Assembly: GCF_000410515.1 (NCBI RefSeq)
Contig: NC_021500.1
Location: 2,666,001 to 2,730,000, forward strand
Reading direction: 5' to 3'
DNA length: 64,000 bases
Origin: Enterobacter sp. R4-368
GTDB lineage: Bacteria; Pseudomonadota; Gammaproteobacteria; Enterobacterales; Enterobacteriaceae
Positions 40,447 through 51,213 of this stretch are shown in pieces. The notes below the pieces were generated by a model, which made no database searches, was not told the origin of the DNA, and was given only the letters and a program-made list of their open reading frames with translations. Within the stretch, counting starts at the first letter, position 1. Each line of letters begins with the position of its first letter. The position numbers and the translations under genes are program-made.

Positions 40447-40874
40447 CGTTTTTCCTTGGCGTCACTGACGCGTTAACGAACCGCCACAAAGACACGTTGC
40501 GGCTAGTGAGTAAAATGGCGGATGAAAGTTAAACCAAAATATAATGAATGCGCGTTTCCTGCATTTATTATTCGTTACGGTTAGTCGGAGAATGCTACCA
40601 ATTGAATATTAGGACAAGATTAAGAAAAGGGGGAAATGATAAACTTAACAAATATAAAATAATTTTTTCCAAACAATAGGTTACAAATGAAAACAGCAAA
40701 ATCCTAACGTGATGAATGTCAAAAAACTGAAATATTTAACGCCCTTGTAATGCATACAAAGGCGTAAGCGTAGTTATTTAAACGGCGCATCAACGAATGC
40801 ACGAAAATTAATATCATTATGCAATGAATTATTTCATTCGTTATCAGCAAAATATATTAAATAGCGTGAAATTT
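40447..40874. other. AT-rich intergenic region between arnB and padC (428 bp, no gene)
   Basis: It holds the arn promoter region and the end of the padC transcript. An imperfect inverted repeat CGCCTTTGTA / TACAAGGGCG centred near 40752 may be the padC terminator, though it lacks a T-run. No reading frame or RNA gene is recognisable. Confidence 0.5.
40608..40624 (-). promoter_or_regulatory. Candidate PmrA box upstream of arnB
   Basis: The minus strand reads CTTAAT-cttgt-CCTAAT, the PmrA direct repeat CTTAAT-N5-CTTAAT with one mismatch in the second half, about 160 bp upstream of arnB. PmrA activates arn operons in related enterics on Fe3+ or via PmrD at low Mg2+. No PhoP box was convincing. 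Confidence 0.45.
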
Positions 40875-41381
40875 TTATGACAAATTCTGCGGGAAGTTGG
40901 CCGGTAATTCACTGGCAGCGCAGTTAATCACGCTGTCATTATTTTCGCCGCAATCACGCACAAACGTAATGGTCGCGAACTCATCGATCACTTCAGTAGG
41001 GTAAGCCGGACCAGCCGCACGATAACACTCCATCAACGGAATGTGATCGTTCTGGAAGCAGACGGTTTTTTCCGGATTATTGATAACCCAGCGCGGGAAG
41101 AAAATGGTGCCGTGGAACAAGCGATCCCCAAGGTTCACAATCAGGCTGACATCGGTGCCGGTCGGTTCGGTCCAGGAAATTTTATAGATACTTTCGCCAA
41201 CGCGAACAATGTAGGCCTGCTGATTTTTCACCCAACGGTTCGCCACGATACCGCTGTGGATCCGGTAATCGAGCGTCGTGGCGTTTTTCACATAAATCTC
41301 GTAGTTCCAGCCATTATCGTAGGTATAAACCAGATGTTTGCCGACGAAACCGCTCAAATCATGTTTATCAAAGGTGCTCAT
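40875..41381 (-). CDS. padC: Phenolic acid decarboxylase PadC
   Basis: 168 residues, the usual length. Motifs VYTYDNGWNYEIYVKN (substrate Tyr residues), EPTGTDVSLIVN (catalytic Glu) and HGTIFFPRWV are typical. It decarboxylates p-coumaric, caffeic and ferulic acids to vinylphenols, detoxifying plant hydroxycinnamates. Divergent from a LysR regulator with 98 bp between starts. Absent from K-12; common in plant-associated enterics. Confidence 0.95.
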   Translation of the reverse strand: MSTFDKHDLSGFVGKHLVYTYDNGWNYEIYVKNATTLDYRIHSGIVANRWVKNQQAYIVRVGESIYKISWTEPTGTDVSLIVNLGDRLFHGTIFFPRWVINNPEKTVCFQNDHIPLMECYRAAGPAYPTEVIDEFATITFVRDCGENNDSVINCAASELPANFPQNLS

Positions 41382-41428
41382 TTTTACTCTCCTCTGGTGT
41401 TTGAAATGATCCTACGCCTGCAAAAAAC

Positions 41429-41463
41429 GAATGAATAACGCTATATTTGCATCAAATTCATTC
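41429..41463. promoter_or_regulatory. Probable LysR operator between padC and its regulator
   Basis: Inverted arms GAATGAAT (41429-41436) and ATTCATTC (41456-41463) in the short space between the divergent starts, a typical place for a LysR-type site controlling both genes. Confidence 0.45.
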
Positions 41464-41479
41464 ATTTTTTAGATGAGTT

Positions 41480-42337
41480 ATGCACAAGACGACGCTGGAA
41501 CAATGGACGCTGCTGCAAAAGGTGGTGGAGCTGGGGAGCTTTGCGAAAGCGGCGGAAGAGACGCATCGCAGCCAGTCATCGGTCAGTTACAACCTGGCGC
41601 TGTTGCAGGAGCGGCTCGGCGTTGCCCTGCTGGTACAGGAAGGGCGGCGCGCGGTGCTTACCCCGGCGGGTGAGTTGCTGCTCAACCAGGTAAAACCGTT
41701 GCTCAAGGCATTCGATTGGGTAGAAACCCGCGCCGCCACGCTGCGCAATGGCATGCGCACGCGGCTTGATTTAGTGGTCGACAGCATTTTCCCCCGCGCG
41801 CGGCTGTTTGCCATTTTGCGCCAGTTTCAGCAGCGTTATCCGCAAACGCAGGTGCGGCTGACCGAAGTGCTGGAGACCGCCTCCAGCGAGTTGCCGGTGC
41901 ATGCGCAAGCGGATGTGATGATACTGACTCGCCGCCAGGATATGACCGGGCGCGGCGAATGGCTGATGAACATTGATTTTGTCGCCGTGGCGCACCGCGA
42001 TCACCCGCTGTGCGCGGCGGAACAGGTAAGCGAAGAGATGCTCGCCAGCTGGCCGCTGATCCGCATTGCCGAAAGCGACCATCGCCAAAGCCCGGTGGCG
42101 CAGGAGTCGTGGACATTTTCCACCATCGATGCGGCGGTGGAAGCTGTGCTGTATCAGGTGGGTTACGGCTGGCTGCCGGAGGAGCGTATCCAGCCCTTAC
42201 TTGACAGTGGCGTACTCAAAACGCTGCCGCTCAGCCACGGTACGCGCCGCGCCACACCGCTGCACCTGATTGTGAAAAAAGACCTCGCGCCGCTTGATGA
42301 GCAGGTAGAAATGCTGCTGCAACTGTTTAAGGGATAG
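41480..42337 (+). CDS. LysR-type transcriptional regulator, likely of padC
   Basis: 285 residues. N-terminal winged helix (LGSFAKAAEETHRSQSSVSY, residues about 17-36) and a C-terminal effector-binding domain. The divergent layout with padC suggests it senses hydroxycinnamates and activates padC; this is inference. The target and ligand cannot be read from sequence. Confidence 0.88.
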   Translation: MHKTTLEQWTLLQKVVELGSFAKAAEETHRSQSSVSYNLALLQERLGVALLVQEGRRAVLTPAGELLLNQVKPLLKAFDWVETRAATLRNGMRTRLDLVVDSIFPRARLFAILRQFQQRYPQTQVRLTEVLETASSELPVHAQADVMILTRRQDMTGRGEWLMNIDFVAVAHRDHPLCAAEQVSEEMLASWPLIRIAESDHRQSPVAQESWTFSTIDAAVEAVLYQVGYGWLPEERIQPLLDSGVLKTLPLSHGTRRATPLHLIVKKDLAPLDEQVEMLLQLFKG

Positions 42338-42502
42338 CGCTCTCATCCTGAATGTCTGCAAGCGGCTTTTCAACGTCACTTGATGTGTCTCGCTCAATGC
42401 TTACGCCAGCAAAGCGATAACCCCGACGAATAAGTCACCTTGCGCATTCCGGGTGTTCGTTTCGCCAGTAAGCAATACACCTCACGCTAAATGCGATAAA
42501 TC

Positions 42503-42519
42503 CCTGTTAAAAACAGGGC
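42503..42519. terminator. Small hairpin upstream of nikA
   Basis: Stem CCCTGTT / AACAGGG with loop AAA, followed by GCTTTT. It may end the upstream LysR transcript. Confidence 0.45.
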
Positions 42520-42542
42520 TTTTGATCCAGAACATACTATTC

Positions 42543-42570
42543 GTATGATGAATTACTAAAATCGTCATAC
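42543..42570 (+). promoter_or_regulatory. NikR operator of the nik operon
   Basis: GTATGA-N16-TCATAC, the exact NikR half-sites with the 16-bp spacing known from E. coli nikA. Nickel-bound NikR would repress the operon. A TTGAT half-site at 42521-42525 could be part of an FNR site (FNR activates nik anaerobically in E. coli) but the other half is poor. Confidence 0.93.
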
Positions 42571-42606
42571 TTTTCTCGCCACCGACTTTTCATCAGGAAA
42601 CCGAAC

Positions 42607-44178
42607 GTGTCTTTCTATCGTCAGGCTGGCGCTCTGCTTCTGCTCTGCGCATCCTTTGCCGTTTTCGCGGCACAAAACACCCTAACCACCGCCTGGCCGG
42701 TGAATGTTGGCCCACTCAACCCGCATCTTTACACGCCAAACCAGATTTTCGCGCAAAGCATGGTGTATGAACCGCTGGTGAAATACCAGGCCGACGGCAG
42801 CGTGAAACCCTGGCTGGCGACAAGCTGGACACACTCGGAGGATGGCAAAACCTGGGTCTTCACCCTGCGCGACGGGGTGACGTTTTCCAACGGCGAACCG
42901 TTTGACGCCGCCGCCGCCGCGGAGAACTTCCGCGCCGTGCTGGATAACCGCCAGCGCCACGCCTGGCTTGAGCTTGCCAACCAAATCACCGACGTCAAAG
43001 CCCTAAGCCCCAAGCAGTTACAAATCACTCTGAAAAGCGCCTACTACCCTTTCCTGCAAGAACTCGCCCTGCCCCGCCCGTTCCGCTTTATCGCCCCGTC
43101 GCAGTTTAAAGACCATGAAACACTGAACGGGATTAAAGCGCCCATCGGCACCGGCCCGTGGGTGTTACAGGAATCAAAGCTGAACCAGTACGACGTGCTG
43201 GTACGGAATGAACACTACTGGGGCGCGAAACCGGCAGCTGGCAAAATTATCGTCAAAGTGATCCCAGACCCGACCAGCCGCGCGGTGGCATTTGAAACCG
43301 GCGATATCGATCTGCTTTACGGCAACGAAGGTTTACTGCCGCTGGATACGTTTGCCCGTTTCAGCCAGAACCCCGCCTGGCGCACCCAGCTCTCTGCACC
43401 AATGGAGACAGTGATGCTGGCGCTGAACTCCACGCATGCGCCAACCAATGAGTTAGCCGTGCGCGAAGCGCTGAACTACGCGGTGGATAAGAAAACGCTG
43501 GTCGATGGCGCACTGTATGGCACGCAGCAGGTTGCCGACACGCTGTTCGCCCCTTCCGTGCCGTATGCCAATATCGGCCTGAAACCGCGCCAGTACGATC
43601 CGGCGCAGGCGCGCGCGCTGCTGGATAAAGCGGGCTGGCTGCTGCCCGCCGGAAAAACCATCCGCGAAAAAGCAGGCCAGCCACTGCATATTGAGCTGGC
43701 CTATATCGGCACCGATGCGCTGAGTAAGTCGATGGCCGAAATCATTCAGGCCAACTTCCGCCAGATTGGCGTAGATGTCGCCCTGATCGGCGAGGAAGAG
43801 AGCAGTATTTATGCCCGTCAGCGCGATGGCCGTTTCGGCATGATTTTCAACCGCACCTGGGGCGCACCGTACGATCCGCATGCGTTTATGAGTTCAATGC
43901 GCGTGCCGTCGCATGCCGATTACCAGGCACAGTTAGGCCTGCCGGACAAAGCGATTATCGACAAAGAGATTGGCGAGGTGCTCACTACCAGCGATGACAG
44001 CGCGCGTCAGGCGCTGTACCGGGATATTCTCACCCGTTTGCACAACGACGCGGTTTATCTGCCCATCAGTTACATCTCGATGATGGTGGTGGCAAAACCG
44101 CAGCTCGGCACGATTCCGTTTGCCCCGATCGCCTCGGAGATCCCGTTTGATCAGATAACCCCGGACGCCGCGCCATGA
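42607..44178 (+). CDS. nikA: NikA, periplasmic nickel-binding protein
   Basis: 523 residues from a GTG start, with signal peptide [20 protein letters not shown] ending in AA before [11 protein letters not shown] family 5 fold; [16 protein letters not shown] carries the His that contacts the nickel chelate in E. coli NikA. It delivers Ni-(L-His)2 to NikBCDE for NiFe-hydrogenases. First gene of nikABCDER. Confidence 0.96.
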   Translation: MSFYRQAGALLLLCASFAVFAAQNTLTTAWPVNVGPLNPHLYTPNQIFAQSMVYEPLVKYQADGSVKPWLATSWTHSEDGKTWVFTLRDGVTFSNGEPFDAAAAAENFRAVLDNRQRHAWLELANQITDVKALSPKQLQITLKSAYYPFLQELALPRPFRFIAPSQFKDHETLNGIKAPIGTGPWVLQESKLNQYDVLVRNEHYWGAKPAAGKIIVKVIPDPTSRAVAFETGDIDLLYGNEGLLPLDTFARFSQNPAWRTQLSAPMETVMLALNSTHAPTNELAVREALNYAVDKKTLVDGALYGTQQVADTLFAPSVPYANIGLKPRQYDPAQARALLDKAGWLLPAGKTIREKAGQPLHIELAYIGTDALSKSMAEIIQANFRQIGVDVALIGEEESSIYARQRDGRFGMIFNRTWGAPYDPHAFMSSMRVPSHADYQAQLGLPDKAIIDKEIGEVLTTSDDSARQALYRDILTRLHNDAVYLPISYISMMVVAKPQLGTIPFAPIASEIPFDQITPDAAP

Positions 44179-45116
44179 GCCGCTTTTTACTGCACCGTCT
44201 GCTGCTGTTGATCCCGATGATCGTAGCCGCCTCGGTGGTGATTTTCCTGCTGCTGCGCCTTGGCGCCGGGGATCCGGCGATGGATTATCTGCGCCTGTCG
44301 AATCTGCCGCCAACACCGGAAATGATTGCCGCTACCCGCATTCAGCTGGGGCTGGATCAGCCGCTCGCCAGCCAATATCTGCACTGGCTGTGGCGCGCAC
44401 TGCATCTTGATTTCGGCATTTCGTATGCCACGCAGCGCCCGGTGCTCGACGATGTGTTGCATTTTCTGCCCGCGACATTGCAACTCGCAGGCGCGGCGCT
44501 GGCGCTGATCCTGCTCACTTCCGTACCGCTTGGTATCTGGGCGGCGCGTCACCGCGATGGTCTGCCGGATTTTCTGGTACGCGCGGTGGCGTTTCTTGGC
44601 GTGTCGATGCCGAACTTCTGGCTGGCTTTTCTGCTGGTGATGTTTTTTTCTGTGCATTTGCAGTGGCTGCCTGCAATGGGCTACGGCGGCTGGCAGCACC
44701 TGATCCTGCCTGCGGTGTCGATTGCCTTTATGTCGCTGGCCATCAACGCCCGTCTGCTGCGCGCCAGCATGCTGGAAGCCGCCGGGCAACGCCACGTGAC
44801 GTGGGCGCGGCTGCGCGGGTTAAGCGATAAGCAGACCGAGCGGCGGCATATTCTGCGTAACGCGTCTCTGCCGGTGATCACCGCGCTGGGGATGCATATC
44901 GGCGAGCTGATTGGCGGTACGATGATCATCGAAAGCATCTTCGCCTGGCCCGGTATTGGCCGCTATGCCGTATCGGCAATCTTCAATCGCGACTACCCGG
45001 TGATCCAGTGCTTTACGCTGGTGATGGTGCTGGTTTTTGTGCTGTGCAATCTGGCAGTCGATCTGCTGAGCGCAGCGCTCGATCCGCGCATTCGCCACCA
45101 TGAAGGAGCGCACTGA
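44175..45116 (+). CDS. nikB: NikB, nickel ABC importer permease
   Basis: 313 residues, six membrane segments; EAA-type loop [20 protein letters not shown]. Overlaps nikA by 4 nt and nikC by 1 nt. Confidence 0.96.
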   Translation: MSRFLLHRLLLLIPMIVAASVVIFLLLRLGAGDPAMDYLRLSNLPPTPEMIAATRIQLGLDQPLASQYLHWLWRALHLDFGISYATQRPVLDDVLHFLPATLQLAGAALALILLTSVPLGIWAARHRDGLPDFLVRAVAFLGVSMPNFWLAFLLVMFFSVHLQWLPAMGYGGWQHLILPAVSIAFMSLAINARLLRASMLEAAGQRHVTWARLRGLSDKQTERRHILRNASLPVITALGMHIGELIGGTMIIESIFAWPGIGRYAVSAIFNRDYPVIQCFTLVMVLVFVLCNLAVDLLSAALDPRIRHHEGAH

Positions 45117-45949
45117 TGCACTTTATAAAAACGGCCCGCTGGCCAGTGCGTTTCGCGCTGCTGATCCTGCTGTTACTGCTGGTGATTGCCCTGACCTGCC
45201 AGTGGTGGACGCCGTACGATCCGCAAGCCATCGATTTACCCGCGCGCCTGTTGCCGCCGGGCAGCCAGCACTGGCTCGGCACCGACCATCTGGGACGGGA
45301 TATTTTCTCACGCTTAATGGCCGCCACACGGGTGTCGCTGGGGTCGGTGATGATGTGTCTGCTGCTGGTGCTGGCGCTTGGTTTAAGCGCAGGCGGCTGC
45401 GCCGGGCTGCTCGGCGGGCGCGTCGATCAGGCCATCATGCGCGTGGCGGATATCTTTATGACCTTTCCCACCTCGATCCTGTCGTTTTTTATGGTCGGCG
45501 TGCTTGGGACAGGGCTGACTAACGTGATTATTGCCATCGCGCTTTCACACTGGGCCTGGTATGCGCGCATGGTGCGCAGCCTGGTGATCTCCTTGCGTAG
45601 CCGCGAGTACGTGCTGGCGGCGCGTTTAAGTGGCGCGAGTTATCTGCATGTGTTTCGCGATCATCTGGCGGGAGCGGTAGTGCCTTCGCTGCTGGTACTG
45701 GCGACGCTGGATATCGGCCATATGATGCTGCACGTCGCCGGGATGTCGTTCCTCGGGCTTGGCGTCACCGCGCCAACACCGGAATGGGGCGTGATGATTA
45801 ACGACGCCCGGCAATATATCTGGACGCAGCCACTGCAGATGGTCTGGCCGGGGCTGGCGCTGTTTATCAGCGTGATGGCGTTTAATCTGGTGGGCGACGC
45901 GCTGCGCGACCATCTCGATCCCCACCTGGAAACGGAGCACGCCCACTGA
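45116..45949 (+). CDS. nikC: NikC, nickel ABC importer permease
   Basis: 277 residues, six membrane segments; DppC-type N-terminus with [20 protein letters not shown] and EAA loop [20 protein letters not shown]. Partner of NikB. TGATG overlap on both sides of the gene shows tight coupling. Confidence 0.96.
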   Translation: MHFIKTARWPVRFALLILLLLLVIALTCQWWTPYDPQAIDLPARLLPPGSQHWLGTDHLGRDIFSRLMAATRVSLGSVMMCLLLVLALGLSAGGCAGLLGGRVDQAIMRVADIFMTFPTSILSFFMVGVLGTGLTNVIIAIALSHWAWYARMVRSLVISLRSREYVLAARLSGASYLHVFRDHLAGAVVPSLLVLATLDIGHMMLHVAGMSFLGLGVTAPTPEWGVMINDARQYIWTQPLQMVWPGLALFISVMAFNLVGDALRDHLDPHLETEHAH

Positions 45950-46713
45950 TGCCTGCACAACTGAGCCTGCAAAATATCACCCTGCACGCGGAACGCCCGC
46001 TGGTACAGGAGGTGTCGTTAACCCTGCAACGCGGGCGCGTGCTGGCGCTGGTAGGCGGTAGCGGCAGTGGCAAATCATTAACCTGTGCGGCGGCGCTCGG
46101 CGTGCTGCCTGCTGGCGTACGGCAAACGGCCGGTCGGCTGCTGGCCGATAATCAGCCCATCACACCGCAAGCACTGCGTGGTTCGACGGTTGCCACCATT
46201 ATGCAAAACCCGCGCAGCGCGTTTAACCCGCTGCGCACCATGACCGCTCATGCACGGGAAACCTGCCTGGCTCTCGGTAAACCCGCCGATAACGCCACAC
46301 TGATCGCGGCATTGCAGGATGTCGGGCTGGAGGACGCCGAACGTGTGCTCACGCTTTACCCGTTCGAGATGAGCGGCGGCATGTTGCAACGCATGATGAT
46401 CGCCATGGCGCTGCTGAGCAATGCGCCGTTTATCGTCGCCGATGAACCGACGACCGATCTCGACGTGGTGGCGCAGGCACGCATTCTCGATTTGCTGGCG
46501 CAGATTATGCGCGAACGTCAGCCCGGCATGCTGCTGGTTACGCACGATATGGGCGTGGTAGCGCGGCTGGCGGATGATGTCGCGGTAATGGACAACGGGC
46601 GCATTATCGAACAGGGCGCGGTGGAAACCCTGTTCAGTACCCCACAACAGGCAGTGACCCGCGAATTAGTCGCGGCCCACCTGGCGCTGTATGGACTGGA
46701 GCTGGCGCAATGA
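45949..46713 (+). CDS. nikD: NikD, nickel ABC importer ATPase
   Basis: 254 residues. Walker [10 protein letters not shown], signature MSGGMLQRM, Walker [13 protein letters not shown]. Works with NikE. Confidence 0.96.
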   Translation: MPAQLSLQNITLHAERPLVQEVSLTLQRGRVLALVGGSGSGKSLTCAAALGVLPAGVRQTAGRLLADNQPITPQALRGSTVATIMQNPRSAFNPLRTMTAHARETCLALGKPADNATLIAALQDVGLEDAERVLTLYPFEMSGGMLQRMMIAMALLSNAPFIVADEPTTDLDVVAQARILDLLAQIMRERQPGMLLVTHDMGVVARLADDVAVMDNGRIIEQGAVETLFSTPQQAVTRELVAAHLALYGLELAQ

Positions 46714-47495
46714 ACCTTCTTGATGTGCGCGGTGTGTCGCACACCTACCACCAGCGACCGGTGCTGGACAATATCTCTTTTCAGTTAAAAAGCGGGGAAA
46801 CCGTGGCGCTGCTCGGGCGCAGCGGCTGCGGGAAAAGCACGCTGGCGCGGCTGCTGGTAGGGCTGGAATCGCCAGACGAAGGCGAAGTGCGCTGGCAGGG
46901 TACGCCGTTGAAGCAGCTTAACGCCCGCGCCCGCCAGGCGTTTCGCCGCGATATCCAGATGGTGTTTCAGGATCCGGTCAGCGCGGTGAACCCGCGTAAA
47001 ACCGTGCGCGATATTCTGCGTGAACCGCTGCGCCATCTGTTATCACTGCCCAACAGCGAGCAGCAGGCACGTATCCAACAATTGCTGGAAGATGTCGAGC
47101 TGGATACCTCTCTGCTCGATAAACGCCCTCCGCAATTGAGCGGTGGGCAGTTGCAGCGCGTTTGCCTGGCGCGCGCGCTGGCGGTGGAACCCACGCTATT
47201 GATTCTGGATGAAGCGGTTTCCAGCCTGGATTTAGTGCTGCAAGCGGGCGTTATCCGACTCTTACAGCGGTTACAACAGCGTTCCGGCGTGGCTTGTCTG
47301 TTTATCACCCATGATTTGCGGCTGGTGGAGCGCTTTTGCCAGCGCGTGCTGGTGATGGAGAGCGGCGCGCTGGTGGAAACGCTCGACGTCACTTCACCGC
47401 TGCGCTTGCGTTCACCGGCAGGCCAGGCGCTGCAGCAGGCGGTGCTGCCCGCCTTCCCCCTCTCATTACAAAGGACACAACCATGCAACGCGTGA
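46710..47495 (+). CDS. nikE: NikE, nickel ABC importer ATPase
   Basis: 261 residues. Walker [10 protein letters not shown], signature LSGGQLQRV, Walker [13 protein letters not shown] (Ala in place of the common Pro, as in E. coli NikE). Its 3' end contains the nikR ribosome site and start. Confidence 0.96.
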   Translation: MNLLDVRGVSHTYHQRPVLDNISFQLKSGETVALLGRSGCGKSTLARLLVGLESPDEGEVRWQGTPLKQLNARARQAFRRDIQMVFQDPVSAVNPRKTVRDILREPLRHLLSLPNSEQQARIQQLLEDVELDTSLLDKRPPQLSGGQLQRVCLARALAVEPTLLILDEAVSSLDLVLQAGVIRLLQRLQQRSGVACLFITHDLRLVERFCQRVLVMESGALVETLDVTSPLRLRSPAGQALQQAVLPAFPLSLQRTQPCNA

Positions 47496-47884
47496 CCATA
47501 ACACTGGATGATGACCTGCTCGATACGCTGGACAACCTTAGCGCACGGCGCGGTTACAACAACCGTTCGGAAGCGCTGCGGGATATTTTGCGCGGCGCGC
47601 TGGCACAGGAGTCCGAGCAAAACAATGAACAGCAGGGTTACGCGGTGCTGTCGTATGTGTATGAACATGAGAAGCGCGACCTGGCGAGCCGCATTGTCGC
47701 CACGCAACACCATCATCACGACTTATCTGTCGCCACGCTGCACGTGCATATCAGCCACGACGACTGCCTCGAAATCGCCGTGCTGAAAGGCAAAATGGGC
47801 GATGTGCAGCACTTCGCCGATGACGTTATCGCCCAGCGCGGCGTGCGTCATGGCCATTTACAGTGTCTCGCCGCCGAAGAGTAA
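47483..47884 (+). CDS. nikR: NikR, nickel-responsive repressor
   Basis: 133 residues. Ribbon-helix-helix domain ([20 protein letters not shown]) and ACT-like nickel domain with the ligands His76, His87, His89 and Cys95 all present. Represses nikABCDE through the operator at 42543. Starts 13 nt inside nikE behind AAAGGAC; the open frame extends 49 codons further but within nikE. Confidence 0.97.
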   Translation: MQRVTITLDDDLLDTLDNLSARRGYNNRSEALRDILRGALAQESEQNNEQQGYAVLSYVYEHEKRDLASRIVATQHHHHDLSVATLHVHISHDDCLEIAVLKGKMGDVQHFADDVIAQRGVRHGHLQCLAAEE

Positions 47885-48016
47885 CGTTGCCGCCGTCATA
47901 CCGTGGCGGGTATTAACCCGACACACACATTTTATGAGCAACAATTGGCAACGCGCGCTGTGTCCCAACTGCTAGCCTTAATACATTTGTGAAATCCACT
48001 GGATAAGGGGCAGACA

Positions 48017-48811
48017 ATGAAAATCTCACTCGACGGTAAAGTCGCGCTGGTCAGCGCTTCAACGGGCGGTATTGGTTTTGCCATTGCTAAAGGGCTGGCA
48101 GAAAGCGGCGCGGAAGTGATCCTTAACGGGCGCAGCGAAGGTTCGGTGAATGAGGCAAAAGCGGCGCTGGAAAAACAGGTGCCGGGTGCGAAGCTGCGTA
48201 CCGCCGTTGCCGATCTCGGCACAGCGCAGGGCGTGGAAACGCTGCTGAAAGCGAGCGGCGAGGTCGATATTCTGGTGAATAACGCCGGGATTTACGGCCC
48301 GCAGGATTTTTACGCCACCGACGATGCGACCTGGGAAAATTACTGGCAAACCAATGTGATGTCTGGCGTGCGCCTCTCGCGTTCGCTGCTGCCCGCAATG
48401 GTGAAAAAAGGCTGGGGGCGCGTGGTGTTTATCTCTTCTGAATCGGCGCTGAATATCCCGGCGGATATGATCCATTACGGCGTGACGAAAACCGCGCAGC
48501 TTTCGCTGGCACGCGGGCTGGCGAAATTTGTCGCCGGCAGCGGCGTCACTGTTAACAGCGTACTGCCCGGACCAACCATGTCAGACGGTTTTGCCGGCAT
48601 GATGAAAGAAGAGATGGAAAAGACCGGGAAATCGCTGGAAACGCTGGCGAAAGAGTTTGTGATGGCCAATCGCCCGAGTTCAGTTATCCAGCGCGCCGCC
48701 ACCGTGGAAGAGGTGGCGAATATGGTGGTCTATGTCTGTTCGAAACAGGCTTCCGCCACCTCCGGCGCAGCGCTGCGCGTGGACGGCGGCGTGGTGGATG
48801 ATATCGTTTGA
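48017..48811 (+). CDS. Short-chain dehydrogenase/reductase
   Basis: 264 residues, classical SDR. Cofactor motif ASTGGIG (14-20), NNAG (88-91), catalytic Ser141 region and Tyr154-x3-Lys158 (HYGVTK). Arg39 in NGRSEG suggests NADP preference. Substrate unknown. It has its own start region (TAAGGGGCAG) 130 bp after nikR, and is convergent with the AEC transporter. Confidence 0.88.
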   Translation: MKISLDGKVALVSASTGGIGFAIAKGLAESGAEVILNGRSEGSVNEAKAALEKQVPGAKLRTAVADLGTAQGVETLLKASGEVDILVNNAGIYGPQDFYATDDATWENYWQTNVMSGVRLSRSLLPAMVKKGWGRVVFISSESALNIPADMIHYGVTKTAQLSLARGLAKFVAGSGVTVNSVLPGPTMSDGFAGMMKEEMEKTGKSLETLAKEFVMANRPSSVIQRAATVEEVANMVVYVCSKQASATSGAALRVDGGVVDDIV

Positions 48812-48828
48812 CGGCTTTCCGGCTGGCC

Positions 48829-49806
48829 TCAGGGCCAGTTCGGATAGAAATGCGTCATCAGGATCATAAACAGCGGCGTGGTCACGGTCGACAGCAGAGT
48901 GGAAAGCAGCATGCTGGTCGCCGTCGCGCCCTGTAGTACCTGGAATTTTTGCGCCATCAGATAGACGTTAATCCCCACCGCCATCGACCCCAGCAACACC
49001 ACCACCTGGCTCTCTTCGCGCGGCAGATGCAGCAACCAGGCAATCAACCAAATCAAAGCAGGCATCAACATCAGTTTCAGCAAGCAGATGGTCAAACTTT
49101 CCGCTAATCCTTTGCGGATCTGGTAGCGCGACAAGCTCATGCCGAGGGTGATGAGCGTTAATGGCGCGGCGACCTGCGCCACCATGCTCACCGGGCTATC
49201 GAGGAACGGCGGCAGAGGGCGATGAATCAAAAAACTCCAGGCGAACCCGCTGAAGATACCGATGATAATCGGGTTGCGCAGCACGCTCACCAGCGTTTTG
49301 CCAATCCCCCGCACCGAGAAGCTGCCGTTTTGCGCCCACTCCACCGACACGGTCACCAGGGTCCATAAAATCAGGCTGTTAAACACCAGCACCAGCGCCA
49401 CCGACGAGAGGCTCGATGCGCCAAGTAAAATAATGGCAACGGGAATGCCCAGCATCACGTTATTGGAAAAAATGCCCGCCAGGCCGAACACCGAGGCCGA
49501 TACCGCGTCCATACGGAACAGGCTTTTCGCTGCGATGCGCCCAATCACATAGATAACAAAACAGGTGCCGAAGTAGGCAATCAGCAGCCGCATATCCACC
49601 GGCGGGCTTTCGAAGAACTTGCTCATCACTTTGAACAGCATGCATGGAATGGCTACGTTAAAACAGAAGCGGTTGAGCCCTTCGTTAACCGATTCAGGCC
49701 AACCGGCGAAGCGCCCGAGGCAATATCCCAGCGCAATCAATAAAAAAAGCGGTGCAGAGAGCAGCAGTTGTTGCGCGAGCTGCGCGAAGAATTCAGCCGT
49801 ATCCAT
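48829..49806 (-). CDS. AEC (auxin efflux carrier) family transporter
   Basis: 325 residues, about ten membrane segments with inverted topology. Motifs NRFCFNVAIPCMLFKV and FSNNVMLGIPVAIILLG fit the AEC family, which includes malonate and other carboxylate carriers. Substrate unknown. Not present at this spot in K-12. Confidence 0.88.
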   Translation of the reverse strand: MDTAEFFAQLAQQLLLSAPLFLLIALGYCLGRFAGWPESVNEGLNRFCFNVAIPCMLFKVMSKFFESPPVDMRLLIAYFGTCFVIYVIGRIAAKSLFRMDAVSASVFGLAGIFSNNVMLGIPVAIILLGASSLSSVALVLVFNSLILWTLVTVSVEWAQNGSFSVRGIGKTLVSVLRNPIIIGIFSGFAWSFLIHRPLPPFLDSPVSMVAQVAAPLTLITLGMSLSRYQIRKGLAESLTICLLKLMLMPALIWLIAWLLHLPREESQVVVLLGSMAVGINVYLMAQKFQVLQGATATSMLLSTLLSTVTTPLFMILMTHFYPNWP

Positions 49807-50143
49807 TCTTTACCCTGTAAATGTAGCGAGCGGTTATTTTCTTTTGTTTTTCGCAGTATAGGGGAAGGTATCACCGCCGTCAGCGTGCCTGACGCCCGCT
49901 TTGAGGTTTTAGCTGAAAAAAGCATGTCGGCTCACAGCACTGGCGTTAACGCCTGCTGCCTCCATGCGCCTGCAGGGGATTGTCGCCTGGTCAAGCAGCT
50001 GCGATTAATGGTCGATAGTATTGTGTATTAGCTGGGTACGATGGCGTTGTTAATATCGATATAAAAACTCTGTTGAGTTTGCCTTTAGCACAAAAATATT
50101 GCCTCAGACATCATTATCAACAGAGTTTTCGAAAAGAGGCTTA
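49807..50143. other. Intergenic region with a 13-bp inverted repeat (no gene)
   Basis: Marks the change from GC-rich backbone to AT-rich accessory DNA. AAAACTCTGTTGA (50064-50076) and its perfect complement (50117-50129) flank 40 bp. It may be the terminator of the minus-strand gene that starts beyond it or an old element end. No frame is convincing. Confidence 0.5.
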
Positions 50144-50617
50144 TTATCTGTTTACCCAGCCGGAATGATCGCACACATAAATTTCATTAAGCGATAAATC
50201 ATGTGGGATTTGCCCAAGGGAATCGGCAATCTCATCATATGGTGGCGGCAACGTAAATGAGAGACCGTAGTCCTGGTCAACAATCAGCGCACCATTCAGG
50301 ATTCGCAGGTCTTTACTACGCTGAGAAAGTTCTTGCATGGTTATACCGGCATACAATCTATTTTTATATTTTCCGGCATATTTTTCATTGCAGCCGACTG
50401 AAACAATAATATCATCCGTGGTGGTTATTATTATTAGCGTGCCATTTTGTATCGAATAAGCATACCGGATTTCACTGGACGGTGCAGGCAGAGAATACTC
50501 TTTAATTTCTACAGTATAATTATTAAAAATGTCTTCCAGGTAAAGGTCAATGGAATCGCCAAGAAGAACATTACCTAATGATATAAAGCTCACAATATCC
50601 GCGTTAAAGTCAACCAT
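50144..50617 (-). CDS. Hypothetical protein, possible orphan immunity protein
   Basis: 157 residues from MVDFNADIVSFISLGNVLLG, a start with GGAAGG six nt upstream; a longer GTG-started frame to 50656 is less likely. Soluble, acidic, beta-rich looking (LYLEDIFNNYTVEIKEY, GTLIIITTTDDIIVSVGC), no signal peptide or membrane segment. I do not recognise the family. Low GC and its place beyond the rhs remnants fit an orphan immunity gene, but no matching toxin lies next to it. Confidence 0.6.
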   Translation of the reverse strand: MVDFNADIVSFISLGNVLLGDSIDLYLEDIFNNYTVEIKEYSLPAPSSEIRYAYSIQNGTLIIITTTDDIIVSVGCNEKYAGKYKNRLYAGITMQELSQRSKDLRILNGALIVDQDYGLSFTLPPPYDEIADSLGQIPHDLSLNEIYVCDHSGWVNR

Positions 50618-51213
50618 AAACATCCTTCCGTAACCATTAACCCATCTCTGATGCACGATATATAAAATTAAGTAAACCCAGGATAAACCAATACTAGATG
50701 CGAGTAATTTCTTTTATCATTTCCTTGAAAGGATGCGCTTTTCTATGCAGTGTAGCGCATGCATTAGCTTTTCTTTTATAAATATTTTTTCATCGAATAA
50801 CGGCTGTTATGTCCATAAAATAATGTACGACAAATCGTATACGTTATATTTTCATTATAAAAACTACGGTTATTGGTAGGTCTACCCGTCATGTTTCGAA
50901 CACATTTTATCACTGGTATGCGTTTCAAGTCTGATAAGGAATTTCCGAAAGGCGTATGCATTGCTTATGCTATCAATCACATCGAATGAAAAACAGTTAG
51001 CGGCATAATTAAGAGCGACAACATTTCCCGTTGCCAGAGATTGTCGATTAATATTTTTTATGGTGAATGTAATTTGTTACATCAGTAGATTGGAAATGCG
51101 GCTGGCTTATGACTGAGATTATTCGAACACTAATAATTCTTATGCTTCGGTATGGTGCTTATCCTCGACGTTAAACGCTGTGCTAGAATGACTAGGCAAT
51201 ATGTTCACTTAGG
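50618..51213. other. AT-rich intergenic region (596 bp, no gene seen)
   Basis: Strongly AT-rich DNA between two divergent genes. The only frame (61 codons, minus strand at 50776-50961) has no ribosome site and no family features. Could hold promoters for both neighbours or decayed rhs-associated sequence. Confidence 0.5.

Noticed and set aside
42521..42538. FNR site before nikA
   Set aside because: Only one TTGAT half-site is good; kept as a remark rather than a feature.
42338..42606. Searched for acpT remnants between the LysR gene and nikA
   Set aside because: No phosphopantetheinyl transferase motif or frame was found; only the nik promoter and a hairpin.
50776..50961. 61-codon minus-strand frame in AT-rich spacer
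   Set aside because: No ribosome site, no homology recognised, chance-length frame.
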